DNA from: a bacterium | GTDB taxonomy: Bacteria > Planctomycetota > JAFGQW01 | Assembly (NCBI GenBank): GCA_030426805.1 | Contig: JAUHXU010000006.1 | Coordinates: forward strand, 1 to 64,000 | DNA: 64,000 nucleotides | Direction: 5' to 3' | Shown: positions 22,297 through 29,702 of the stretch, one piece after another | Layout of the letters: each line of letters starts with the position of its first letter | Position numbering within the stretch: the first letter of the stretch is position 1 | Position numbers and translations under genes: made by a program | The notes under the pieces: model-generated | What the model was told of the DNA's origin: nothing | Databases searched by the model: none | The model's input: the letters and a program-made list of their open reading frames with translations, nothing else

Positions 22297-22584
22297 ATGG
22301 TCAACGAGAAAACAGACCGCGAGCGGATTGCCAAGCTCGCCAAGCAGTCCACCTCTCTGGTCGCAGTCATCGCGTGTACTGCGTGCGGCATGTTCTCACT
22401 GTTCCTGCCGATGTTTCGCGGGACGGGCGGTGAGGCACTGACTCCGGCCGTGGGGGTGCTTGTCGTCTCCACCTCATACATGCTCCTGGAACGTCGCCTC
22501 CGAATCGAACCGCTCCTCCGTGAGGTAAGCAGCATGCGAACTGAGCTTGCACGACTCGGCGACCACGGCGGAAGGGGCGTCTGA
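22297..22584 (+). CDS. Small membrane protein with coiled C-terminus
   Basis: 95 residues; two helices (about 20-38, 44-63), then a charged coil (RRLRIEPLLREVSSMRTEL). ATG directly behind GGAGGAGTG. The TGA is in the left core of a good attC. Confidence 0.65.
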   Translation: MVNEKTDRERIAKLAKQSTSLVAVIACTACGMFSLFLPMFRGTGGEALTPAVGVLVVSTSYMLLERRLRIEPLLREVSSMRTELARLGDHGGRGV

Positions 22585-22634
22585 CCTACCGTTTGGAGTC
22601 GGTCCGGGGTTCGCCCCGCCGCACTCCGTTGGAC
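22579..22634 (+). repeat. attC-like site deep in the eroded region
   Basis: GTCTGAC (22579-22585) and GTTGGAC (22628-22634), 56 bp, with CCGTTTGGAGTCGG on the left and the tip CGGGGTTCGCCCCG. Best preserved site beyond 8 kb. Confidence 0.72.
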
Positions 22635-22649
22635 CAGTGAGGATTCGCG

Positions 22650-23063
22650 ATGAGGACGGGTCTGAGAATCCGTGGGAGCCGAGGCCATCCCGTGGTTCGC
22701 CGAGCCGTCGTGCGATATGCCGCGTGGCTCCGCACCACGTTCGAGTTCCCGGTCCGCGTGCCCGTGTATCTGCTGCCCGGAGCCACGTTTCCCACGTCGC
22801 ACGGTGAAATCGTGTCCGCCTCGTTTTTCGCTCCGTGGAATCGTGCCGAAGAGCCCTACATCCGCGTCGCAACGGGCGACTACCCCCAACTCCGGACGGA
22901 ACTCGGTCGCGACGACGCGCTTGCGAGTTTCCTGTGCTCCGTGTCGCACGAGGTGATTCACTATCGGCAGTGGATCGAGACGGGTAGGATCTGGGAGCGC
23001 GGGGTGGCACGCCGCGCGAGCCGACTGGTCGAGGCATACGCGAGGACGACTCGGCACCCGTAG
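22650..23063 (+). CDS. Conserved hypothetical protein with HExxH motif
   Basis: 137 residues. ASFFAPWNRAEEPYIRVATG precedes SHEVIHYRQWIETG, where HEVIH matches the zinc-binding motif of metallopeptidases; a Glu-rich helix follows. I recall related small proteins with the same order but no proven activity. No signal peptide, so cytosolic if made. Confidence 0.68.
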   Translation: MRTGLRIRGSRGHPVVRRAVVRYAAWLRTTFEFPVRVPVYLLPGATFPTSHGEIVSASFFAPWNRAEEPYIRVATGDYPQLRTELGRDDALASFLCSVSHEVIHYRQWIETGRIWERGVARRASRLVEAYARTTRHP

Positions 23064-23115
23064 CGCGGCTGTTCAACTCGCGCTCACTCGTAGTGCGCCC
23101 ACGGGAAACAGACGC

Positions 23116-23430
23116 ATGGCATTGCGAAGGAAGGGATCCCGGACGATCACGGTTGACAACGAGTCCTACCGTTGGCGGGTCCGGCCGAGACCGACCTACA
23201 CACAGGCGCTGGCGGCGTCGGGCTTGGTGGTTGCAGTCGAACGGGAGCGAGGCGGCAGTCGCATGACAGTCGAGTTCAGCGCACCGCGACCGGACAGCTG
23301 GTGTGGTGTCGATGCCGTTGTCGTTACACCCAAGGATGTCGCTCGGTTCATTCGAGCGGCGATCGAGCGGGGTTGGGTGCCCGCTGAGAACGGTTCCACA
23401 TTCGTGCTTCGAGCCGACGAAGTCATCTGA
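23116..23430 (+). CDS. Conserved hypothetical protein (YRWRV family)
   Basis: 104 residues: RTITVDNESYRWRVRPRP, GLVVAVERE and VTPKDVARFIRAAIERGW, an uncharacterised family common in Actinobacteria and Planctomycetota by memory. Stop TGA is followed by CTAAC, a possible attC trace. Confidence 0.68.
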   Translation: MALRRKGSRTITVDNESYRWRVRPRPTYTQALAASGLVVAVERERGGSRMTVEFSAPRPDSWCGVDAVVVTPKDVARFIRAAIERGWVPAENGSTFVLRADEVI

Positions 23431-23519
23431 CTAACGGTCCGGGACAGATTGGAGAGCGTTCGTGCCGACGGACAATCGACCGCTCGTCGGGAAGAGCCCC
23501 GAGTAGACGGGTGACCTCG

Positions 23520-23855
23520 ATGAAGACCGTGTATTGCTGGCGCTGCCAGTGCGACGTGCCCATGCTCGACGACGATGAGTGGCGGCGGTTCGAGCCACTG
23601 TGGCGGGCGTGCTGGCAGGACTTGAAGCGGCGCACGAGCGATCCACTCGCAGCGACCGACGTGGATGCGTGGAAGCAGGTGGTCTTCAGGCCAGCGCTCG
23701 ACGAGTGGGAGCGCGTCACGGGATTCCGCGAGACGAATCACCTCGCTCTTCTTCATCATCGGCTTTCGCTGTGCGGGCCGCCCTGCGAGGCATGTGGCAG
23801 GCTGCTCAGGACGCCCGAGGCGCGGCAGTGCGCAGAGTGCGGCGCGACGGTCTGA
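23520..23855 (+). CDS. Conserved zinc-binding protein
   Basis: 111 residues. YCWRCQCDVPMLDDDEW at the N-terminus and HHRLSLCGPPCEACGRLLRT then CAECGA at the C-terminus supply two Cys pairs each side, typical of a widespread uncharacterised family. The middle is helical. ATG 23520 chosen over GTG 23511. Confidence 0.75.
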   Translation: MKTVYCWRCQCDVPMLDDDEWRRFEPLWRACWQDLKRRTSDPLAATDVDAWKQVVFRPALDEWERVTGFRETNHLALLHHRLSLCGPPCEACGRLLRTPEARQCAECGATV

Positions 23856-24008
23856 TCCGCCGTGGTCTCGCGAGGTGGTTCGGTCAGCGGGTTCCCACCC
23901 GGCCGCTGTGCATGATGGTCGTGTCCTGTGATACAACGGCACGGAGCCGGTCTGCCGACCGCGATTCCCCGAGTCGATGCTGGACCAGGAGAGCAGAGGA
24001 GCCAGAGC

Positions 24009-24251
24009 ATGGCGCGGAGTGATCTTCAGAAGCTGTGTCTTGTCGGGTCGGTCGCGAGCATTTGCGCCGGTGGAGCGGGGATGGTGCTGAGCTTCATCTA
24101 CCTCGGCTCGCGGAGCATGGCAGACATCACGGCGGGGACGTCGGGGTTTGTCGCCGGCTCGGTAATGATCGGTGCCGGACTGCTTTCCGCTTCGCTGGTT
24201 GCGTGCGCGGAGAGCGGAGCGAAAGAGCAAGGGGCTTCGATTGACGCCTGA
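24009..24251 (+). CDS. Small membrane protein, 80 residues
   Basis: Two helices (about 11-32 and 41-64), short charged tail. ATG preceded by AGAGGAGCC. Unrecognised. Confidence 0.55.
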   Translation: MARSDLQKLCLVGSVASICAGGAGMVLSFIYLGSRSMADITAGTSGFVAGSVMIGAGLLSASLVACAESGAKEQGASIDA

Positions 24252-24284
24252 GCGACGGCATGACTCGCCCGTGAATCGCTGTCC

Positions 24285-24581
24285 GTGAAGGTGTTCCTCG
24301 ACGACGAGCGACCCGCTCCGGCAGGGTGGCATCTCGTGCGTTGGCCGGACGAGGCGATCGCACTCCTGCAATCCGGCGAGGTCACACACTTGAGCCTCGA
24401 CCACGATCTCGGTGACGACGAGCGGGGCACGGGGTACGATGTGGTGGTGTGGCTCGAGGAGGCCGTCGCGCTTCGTGGGTTCAAACCACCGGAGGTGCGG
24501 GTGCACTCCGCGAACAGTTCTGCGCGACAGAGGATGGAAGCCGGCATCCGCTCGATCGAGCGCTTCGCACGTGACGGTTGA
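24285..24581 (+). CDS. Cyclic-phosphate processing receiver (cREC) domain protein
   Basis: 98 residues, GTG start. MKVFLDDERPAPAGWHLV, LSLDHDLGDDERGTGYDV, VVWLEEAV and VHSANSSARQRME match the cREC family (PF20274), receiver-like domains predicted to act on cyclic phosphates in RNA-repair or conflict systems. The DDER and DHDLG acidic cluster is present. It stands alone, without an RNA ligase or nuclease neighbour. Confidence 0.8.
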   Translation: MKVFLDDERPAPAGWHLVRWPDEAIALLQSGEVTHLSLDHDLGDDERGTGYDVVVWLEEAVALRGFKPPEVRVHSANSSARQRMEAGIRSIERFARDG

Positions 24582-24972
24582 CCAGCTGATCTGGGCAGTT
24601 CATGTGCCGTGGGCAGGAATCGCAGCTGCTCACTGCGCGGTCGTGGCAATGGCGCTCGTCCGTCTGCGCCGAAACGCGTACGAGGGTTCGCTGATCCTTG
24701 CGGTCATGATGGCCGCATCTACACTGCCGATGTTCGGTATTGTGAGTGTCGTGCTCTCGAGTTTCCGGGTCGACATCCCGTGGGTGCACGCGGGCTGGGG
24801 CGGCTTCACCGTCGGGATCTTGGCGTCGGCGGCAGTCTGCGTTGCAGTCCTGCTTCGGCCGTGGCCCAAGGAGGGGTGCTCGTGGTTGAGATTCTCGCAC
24901 GTCACCGCCGCAGCACTCTCTGTGACTGCTGCAGTGATGGTCACCGTGACTTGGCCGGTGTTTCAGGACTGA
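24571..24972 (+). CDS. Membrane protein, four helices
   Basis: 133 residues from GTG 24571, overlapping the preceding gene by 11 bases. Hydrophobic segments about 4-25, 33-55, 66-90 and 105-128. Unrecognised. Confidence 0.6.
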   Translation: MTVDQLIWAVHVPWAGIAAAHCAVVAMALVRLRRNAYEGSLILAVMMAASTLPMFGIVSVVLSSFRVDIPWVHAGWGGFTVGILASAAVCVAVLLRPWPKEGCSWLRFSHVTAAALSVTAAVMVTVTWPVFQD

Positions 24973-25024
24973 GTCGCCGGGCAACTCAGCGCGCGATTCG
25001 GCCAATGCAGATGAGGACGAAGAA

Positions 25025-25456
25025 GTGCAGTCACGTCGAACGGTCTTGCTCGAGGGATTCACCGCCGACGAGATCCTCGCTGTCCCCGCGGGCGATCTCG
25101 ACGCACTGGTCTTCGTCGGCGAACCGGTCGTCTTTCGCGTCGGCAGCGCCGAGGTGCTCGGGGAGTTCCGCTGCCGTGACGCTCGCTTGATTCTGGAACT
25201 TGCTCATATCGACGGCGGCGGCGAAGGCGTCTTGCCCACGCTCGGCTCGTTGGCGCAGCGCTATGCTGCACGCGAAGGGCTCGATCAGATCGAGTGGATC
25301 GTGCACGCTGTCACCTGCGCCGCGCCGAACCCGAGGCTCAAACACATGCTGGAGCGCCGCGGGTTCACGGTGGCCGCCCTGCCCGGGGTGGGCGATGCGT
25401 ACCATGCGATAGAGTCGGTGCACCGAGCGTTGCCGGGCTCAGGGCCGTGCGAGTAG
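25025..25456 (+). CDS. GNAT-like conserved protein
   Basis: 143 residues, GTG start. The C-terminal half (GGGEGVLPTLGSLAQRYA, IEWIVHAVTCAAPNPRL, LERRGFTVA) resembles the acetyl-CoA-binding and final helix-strand pattern of GNAT acyltransferases ('N...xxxLERxGF'). The substrate is unknown. Overlaps the next gene. Confidence 0.65.
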   Translation: MQSRRTVLLEGFTADEILAVPAGDLDALVFVGEPVVFRVGSAEVLGEFRCRDARLILELAHIDGGGEGVLPTLGSLAQRYAAREGLDQIEWIVHAVTCAAPNPRLKHMLERRGFTVAALPGVGDAYHAIESVHRALPGSGPCE

Positions 25457-25917
25457 CGTTCGACCTCGATGGAACGTTGGTGCCGGATGCGGGCGGGTGT
25501 GAACGTGCCTTTCCGGTGTTTCGGCGGCTGTTTCCGGAGGCGCTTCGAGCCGGCGCAGTGGCACTGCTTCGCGACCTCGTTCGTGACGGCCACGACGTGT
25601 GGATCTACACGACGTCCACGCGCTCGCCCCGTTACGTACGGTGGTGGTTTCGAGTGCTCGGCGTTCGACTCGGTGGCGTCGTGAACCAGGATCGACACGT
25701 GGTGGCACTTCGCGAGCACGCGCCGGTGCTACGCGGGGTGTCGAAGTACCCGCCAGCGTTCGGGATCGACTTGCTCGTCGACGACTCGCCCGGTGTCGCG
25801 ATCGAAGGGCAGCGACACGGGTTCGCTGTGCTCGTCGTCGAACCGACGGATTCGGAGTGGACGGTCAAGGTCAGTTCCGCGCTCGATGCTCGCGGGCCTG
25901 CGAACCGGGTGCCGTAG
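25447..25917 (+). CDS. HAD-superfamily hydrolase
   Basis: 156 residues from GTG 25447. VAFDLDGTLV carries the nucleophile and acid/base Asp of motif I; IYTTSTRS fits motif II (Thr/Ser); LLVDDSPG fits motif IV. The Lys of motif III may be in the VVNQDRHV or KYPP region. The cap is small. Likely a phosphatase of unknown substrate. Confidence 0.75.
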   Translation: MRVAFDLDGTLVPDAGGCERAFPVFRRLFPEALRAGAVALLRDLVRDGHDVWIYTTSTRSPRYVRWWFRVLGVRLGGVVNQDRHVVALREHAPVLRGVSKYPPAFGIDLLVDDSPGVAIEGQRHGFAVLVVEPTDSEWTVKVSSALDARGPANRVP

Positions 25918-25944
25918 ACGGACCACTCACGACAGGAACAAGAC

Positions 25945-26325
25945 GTGCCACGGAAGAGACTCCTCTACGTTGAGCTGAAGTCGGGGCAGAACGACTGCGG
26001 GCCGGCTTGGATCGGGTATGCCACGCTGTCGAAGTCGGGCGTGACCGTCTACTTCAACGGGCGAGCGCTGAAGCGTGGCGGCGGGGTTTCCGGCAACCAC
26101 TCCTGCATCGAGACCGGAGACGAGTACTGGGTCTCGGGTCCCAGGAAGGACGGGCGGGACCGTCACTGGGCGGGAAGCGGCGTCGTGCGCGTTGACGAGC
26201 GCGCCCTCCCAGAGTACTTGGAACTACGCGGCCTCTCGGGCTTGCCGGCTGGCTATGAGATCGCGACAGACCTCGTGGATACCGAGCCGGGCGCGTTCCA
26301 CGACCTGGAGAACGAGACCCGATGA
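25945..26325 (+). CDS. Conserved hypothetical protein (KRLLYVELK family)
   Basis: 126 residues, GTG start. RKRLLYVELKSGQNDCGPAW, VTVYFNGRALK, YWVSGPRKDGRDRHWAGSG is a pattern I recognise from many uncharacterised proteins. Beta-rich, cytosolic. The TGA overlaps the ATG of the next gene (ATGA). Confidence 0.72.
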   Translation: MPRKRLLYVELKSGQNDCGPAWIGYATLSKSGVTVYFNGRALKRGGGVSGNHSCIETGDEYWVSGPRKDGRDRHWAGSGVVRVDERALPEYLELRGLSGLPAGYEIATDLVDTEPGAFHDLENETR

Positions 26326-26756
26326 CCTACGGGCTGGAGCGGACGGCCATGCAGCATTGTATGCCGCTGTTGTTCGTCCTCGGTCTGGCGGGATGCTCGA
26401 CGCCGGTGGCGCCGACGACGGAGCCGTACGAGGTCATCGTGATCATGTCGCCGGGGTGAAGCGCCGGCAGTCTCGCGGTCGCGAGGCTCGAGACGGTTGC
26501 GCGCGATCTCGGTCTCGAGGTCGCGGTCGAGACCCGTTTGGTGCACGACACGCTCGATCCGTCGTTTGCCGAACTCAACGGGAGTCCCACCATCTTGGTC
26601 AACGGACTCGACATCGAACCGCACGCACGACTTGGGAGCCCGGCGGGCTTCACCTGACGCGTGTATCCTGGCGCGAAGCCAGGCACGCCGGGAGTTCCCG
26701 GCGACGAGATGATCGAGCGCGCGTTTGCAGAGGCGGGTTGGATCGGGAGTCGATAG
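26322..26756 (+). CDS. Candidate selenoprotein: thioredoxin-like lipoprotein with two in-frame UGA
   Basis: Read with both TGA codons (26457, 26655) as Sec, the frame gives 144 residues. The N-terminus (RTAMQHCMPLLFVLGLAGC) is a lipoprotein signal with LAGC lipobox. The body has SPG-U-SAGSLAVARLE at residue 46, GSPTILVNGLDIEP near 88-101 and FT-U-RVYPG at residue 112. Cys-type relatives I remember have Cys at both U positions ('GCP...' and 'SCRxY') around the same GSPTVxVNGxDVEP core. Each TGA is followed by a hairpin. Coupled ATGA start. If Sec is not inserted, the gene is broken twice. No sel genes are in the window. Confidence 0.6.
26469..26488 (+). promoter_or_regulatory. Candidate bacterial SECIS element 1
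   Basis: AGTCTCGC (26469-26476), GGTC (26477-26480) and GCGAGGCT (26481-26488) form an 8-bp stem with one G-U pair and a GGUC apical loop. The loop starts 18 bases after the TGA at 26457-26459. The E. coli fdhF SECIS has the same GGUC loop at nearly the same distance. Confidence 0.55.
26659..26688 (+). promoter_or_regulatory. Candidate bacterial SECIS element 2
   Basis: GCGTG (26659-26663), bulge TAT, CCTGGC, loop GCGAA (26673-26677), GCCAGG and CACGC form an 11-bp two-part stem with a 5' bulge. The loop has G at position 1 and begins 16 bases after the TGA at 26655-26657. Confidence 0.45.
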
Positions 26757-26759
26757 AGA

Positions 26760-27041
26760 ATGGCCGCATACCTCGTCACGTTCGAGTCGCCGAGCATTCG
26801 AGCGGAGTTCGTCGCAACGACGCTGGCGCGACTCGGTTGGACGCCCGCTTCGTCAGGCGCGAGCGCGACGAAGACGTTCGAAGCGGAGGACACGCTCGCC
26901 GCGGAGAAAACGGCGCTCGAGGAACTGGTGGGGAACGGCATCCACGTCCGCTACTGGCAGCGCGGTGCTTCGCCGGACTCGCGTCTTCCCGAAGTCTGGA
27001 AGGGCGAGGCGCTCCGTGAGCTCTTCGCACAGTCGCGGTAG
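26760..27041 (+). CDS. Hypothetical protein
   Basis: 93 residues starting AAYLVTFESPSIRAEFVATT; alpha/beta, soluble. The ATG follows 3 bases after the previous stop. Unrecognised. Confidence 0.65.
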   Translation: MAAYLVTFESPSIRAEFVATTLARLGWTPASSGASATKTFEAEDTLAAEKTALEELVGNGIHVRYWQRGASPDSRLPEVWKGEALRELFAQSR

Positions 27042-27719
27042 ATGGCCGCTGACTTGAAGCTGCGCATCGACCGCTACTCGGCGCAACGGGATCGCTGGCC
27101 GGCAACGGGGCGCGTCGTCTTCGCGCAATTCGACGACGACGCGGTCGTCGTCTACCAAGCGTATCGGCCCGCGATCGGGCACTTCGCGGCGCGCAATGGC
27201 TTCTTCGGTGGCGCCTTCAAGCTCGACCGGATGACGTGGATCAAGCCGGGCTTTCTATGGATGATGCACCGGAGCCAATGGGGGCAGAGCGACGGCCAGC
27301 AGGTCGTGCTTGCCGTCCGCCTGCGGCGCTCCGCATTCGACGCGATCCTCGCGGCGTCCGTGCATTCGGCCTTTCGTCCCGGCGTCTACGGGACGCACGA
27401 CGCGTGGCGACAACGACTGGCGACCTCCGACGTGCGCCTGCAGTGGGACCCGGACCACTCGCCGACCGGGGAGAAGCTCGATCGCCGCGCCGTGCAGTTG
27501 GGCTTGCGGGGCGAGGCCGTGGCTCGATACAGTCGTGAGTGGATCTTGGACATCGAGGACGTCAGCGACTTCGTCGCGGAGCAGCGCGAGCACATCGCGT
27601 CGCCGTCGCACGAGGCGCTGTGGGTCCCGCGCGAGGACGTGTATCCGGTGAACCGGGAGGTCGCTGCTCACCTGGAACTGAGTGACACGACCGACGGAGG
27701 AACGAGCGGGGAGCGATAG
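27042..27719 (+). CDS. DUF4291 protein
   Basis: 225 residues. RWPATGRVVFAQFDDDAVVV, YQAYRPAIGHFAARNG, RMTWIKPGFLWMMHRS and QQVVLAVRLRR are the core of DUF4291 (PF14124). The family is widespread in bacteria and fungi and has no established activity. Starts immediately after the previous stop. Cytosolic. Confidence 0.88.
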   Translation: MAADLKLRIDRYSAQRDRWPATGRVVFAQFDDDAVVVYQAYRPAIGHFAARNGFFGGAFKLDRMTWIKPGFLWMMHRSQWGQSDGQQVVLAVRLRRSAFDAILAASVHSAFRPGVYGTHDAWRQRLATSDVRLQWDPDHSPTGEKLDRRAVQLGLRGEAVARYSREWILDIEDVSDFVAEQREHIASPSHEALWVPREDVYPVNREVAAHLELSDTTDGGTSGER

Positions 27720-27737
27720 CATGATCGGATTCGAGCG

Positions 27738-28478
27738 GTGTCGCCCGACGATCTGACGCGACTGTTCGAGGTGTTCGAGCGCACGCCCCGGCAGGGACCG
27801 GGCAGCAGTGAAACGACCCGACGTGCGTTTCGGTCGTTGCCGGAGCGCGCGCGCACCGGTCGCGTGCTCGACCTCGGCTGCGGGACCGGCGGGTCGACCG
27901 TCGTCCTCGCGGAGGAGAGCGACGGGCACATCCTCGCGGTCGACATTCACGCGCCGTTTCTCGCGACGCTCGGTAGCCGACTGCGCGATCTCGGCCTTGC
28001 GGGTCGTGTGGCACCGGTCGTCGCGGACATGGCCGATCCGCCCGTCGCCGACGGCCGCGTCGATCTCGTCTGGGCCGAGGGCAGCGCATACGCGATCGGC
28101 TTCGAGGCGGCGCTTCGTCGGTGGCGCCGGCTGCTCGCCCCCCGCGGGTGTGTCGTCGTGACCGAGTTGACGTGGTTCAGCAGCGACCCGGCCGAACAGG
28201 CACGGGCCTTCTTCGCGAACGACTACCCGGACATGCGCGACGAAGCGACCCGACTGGCCGACGCGCGGGAGGCCGGCTACGACGTCGTCGACTCGTTCCG
28301 ACTGCCCCCCGAGGACTGGCACGCCTACTACGACGGTGTCGACGTCTCCCTAAGGGAGGCAATCGGACGAGACGGCGAACTCGACGTCTACAAGGGCATG
28401 CTGCGCGAGCATGCGATCTACCGGGCGCACGGCGACGACTACGGCTACCTCTGCTTGATCCTGCGTGCGAACGCATGA
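27738..28478 (+). CDS. SAM-dependent methyltransferase
   Basis: 246 residues, GTG start. GRVLDLGCGTGGSTVVLAE is motif I, ILAVDIHAPFL motif II, and RVDLVWAEGSAYAIGF and LLAPRGCVVVTELTW the later class I methyltransferase strands. The order CGTGGS, D at the end of strand 2 and a SAM-binding loop are all present. Substrate unknown; relatives include small-molecule methyltransferases. Cytosolic. Confidence 0.85.
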   Translation: MSPDDLTRLFEVFERTPRQGPGSSETTRRAFRSLPERARTGRVLDLGCGTGGSTVVLAEESDGHILAVDIHAPFLATLGSRLRDLGLAGRVAPVVADMADPPVADGRVDLVWAEGSAYAIGFEAALRRWRRLLAPRGCVVVTELTWFSSDPAEQARAFFANDYPDMRDEATRLADAREAGYDVVDSFRLPPEDWHAYYDGVDVSLREAIGRDGELDVYKGMLREHAIYRAHGDDYGYLCLILRANA

Positions 28479-28487
28479 GACGGAGCG

Positions 28488-28967
28488 ATGATCGCGATGG
28501 TGGATGAGGAACGGATCGACCAAGCGCGCAGCGAACTCACCGGGTTCGAGTTCGACTGGCTGTTGCGCGACGAGGCCGGATTCCTCGCAGTGTGCGAGAC
28601 CGCGGGGTTCGGCGAGGTGCCCGATGCGCTGCTCGCGCACGGCGCCGAACGACTGAAAGAGGACGAGGAGGCGATCGGCGGCATCCTGCAGGCCGACCTG
28701 ACCGAGGCCGGATGCCGCGAGCAGGGGAGCGGCGTCGGTGACGACCACGCGTCGCTGGGGTACGGTCGTCGTGGACTCTACGTCTTCGACTGGAAGCACT
28801 GGGCGGGTCCCTATCGCCGGATCGTCGTGCCCGAGCGCCCGCAACCGGCCTCGACGTTCGAGCGGCTGCTGGGCGATGCGCTGCGTCGCGCCCCGGTCGT
28901 GCGGGTGCGATTCGCGCACTGCCGCTCGTTCCAGCTGCCGGACCATCTGCCGTGTCGACGACTGTAG
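28488..28967 (+). CDS. Hypothetical protein
   Basis: 159 residues, acidic, two start options (28488, 28497). Contains FDWLLRDEAGFLAVCETAG and a basic C-terminus. Codon choice is as GC-rich as the right half of the window. Unrecognised. Confidence 0.62.
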   Translation: MIAMVDEERIDQARSELTGFEFDWLLRDEAGFLAVCETAGFGEVPDALLAHGAERLKEDEEAIGGILQADLTEAGCREQGSGVGDDHASLGYGRRGLYVFDWKHWAGPYRRIVVPERPQPASTFERLLGDALRRAPVVRVRFAHCRSFQLPDHLPCRRL

Positions 28968-28980
28968 GGGAGCCGCTCGC

Positions 28981-29265
28981 ATGACGCGTGTGGAGAGCGA
29001 CGAGCCGCTGATCACCGGACTCGCTGTCGTGTTCGTCATCTCGTCGCTCGCGTGCTGGGTGGGGATCCCGACGGCGTCCGTGGGCGAGCCCGGCGATTCG
29101 TCGGTCGCGATGTTCGTCGGCGTCGCGGGCCTGCTCGTCGCGCCGATCAGCGGCTTCGTGCTGCTGCTCTTCGCCGTCGCGGCCGTGCGAGGGCGGAAAG
29201 GGCCGGCGGGCCGGGATCCGACCGGAGGCGCTCGAGTCGAAGACGACAACCCACGCGAGGAGTGA
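28981..29265 (+). CDS. Small membrane protein
   Basis: 94 residues; helices about 12-32 and 42-68, then a charged tail. Unrecognised. Confidence 0.6.
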   Translation: MTRVESDEPLITGLAVVFVISSLACWVGIPTASVGEPGDSSVAMFVGVAGLLVAPISGFVLLLFAVAAVRGRKGPAGRDPTGGARVEDDNPREE

Positions 29266-29450
29266 CGACGATGACACGCTCGGCTACCTGATCGAGTATG
29301 CCGGCGACCTCCGCCGCTTCTTCGCGGAAGCGGCGCGGCATTCGCTCGGCGCGGTCGTCTTCCTGCAGTGATTGCGAGGGACCCCTTCGACAAGCGCGGT
29401 CGTTGTGGTCCAATCGGCTCCGGCGGATTCGGGACGAAAGGAACTTGCGC

Positions 29451-29681
29451 ATGAACCGTCACGAGTTGGTGTTCGGCGGCATTCGGATCGCGGGCGTCGT
29501 CTTTCTCGCGAGCGCAGTGATGGGGCTGCCGACGTTCCTGCAGCGGCTGTTCGCGGGCAACGTCGGATTCTGGGACTTCGTGCGCCTCGCGGTCGAACTC
29601 GGCGTCGGGTGGATGCTCGCGATGCGGACGCCGAAGGTCTGCGCCCTGCTCGGCGAGCCGAAGGGCGGCGAGACCGCCTGA
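29451..29681 (+). CDS. Small membrane protein, last gene of the cassette-like region
   Basis: 76 residues, helices about 8-28 and 40-60. ATG preceded by AAAGGAAC. It ends 21 bases before the stop of the convergent nitrilase-family gene. Confidence 0.6.
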   Translation: MNRHELVFGGIRIAGVVFLASAVMGLPTFLQRLFAGNVGFWDFVRLAVELGVGWMLAMRTPKVCALLGEPKGGETA

Positions 29682-29702
29682 GCGGCATGCCGCGGTTGCG
29701 CG

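Larger units (their letters stand above)
7495..29681 (+). mobile_element. Distal, eroded continuation of the cassette array
   Basis: The region still holds only small + strand genes of the cassette type, but attC sites are degenerate, halved or absent and many neighbours overlap by 4-22 bases. Recognisable remnants occur at 8507, 13149, 14220, 15986 and 22579. One gene (13229) is a paralogue of the partial gene at base 1, and membrane and toxin-immunity-like families recur, tying the region to the intact array. That these are fixed old cassettes is inference. Confidence 0.6.

Noticed and set aside
29261..29371. Open frame ending in YAGDLRRFFAEAARHSLGAVVFLQ
   Set aside because: Looks like the tail of a protein, but there is no start codon and it overlaps the preceding gene; too little to annotate.
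1..29681. Search for an integron integrase, transposase or phage integrase
   Set aside because: No frame on either strand shows tyrosine recombinase motifs; the integrase must be outside the window or lost.
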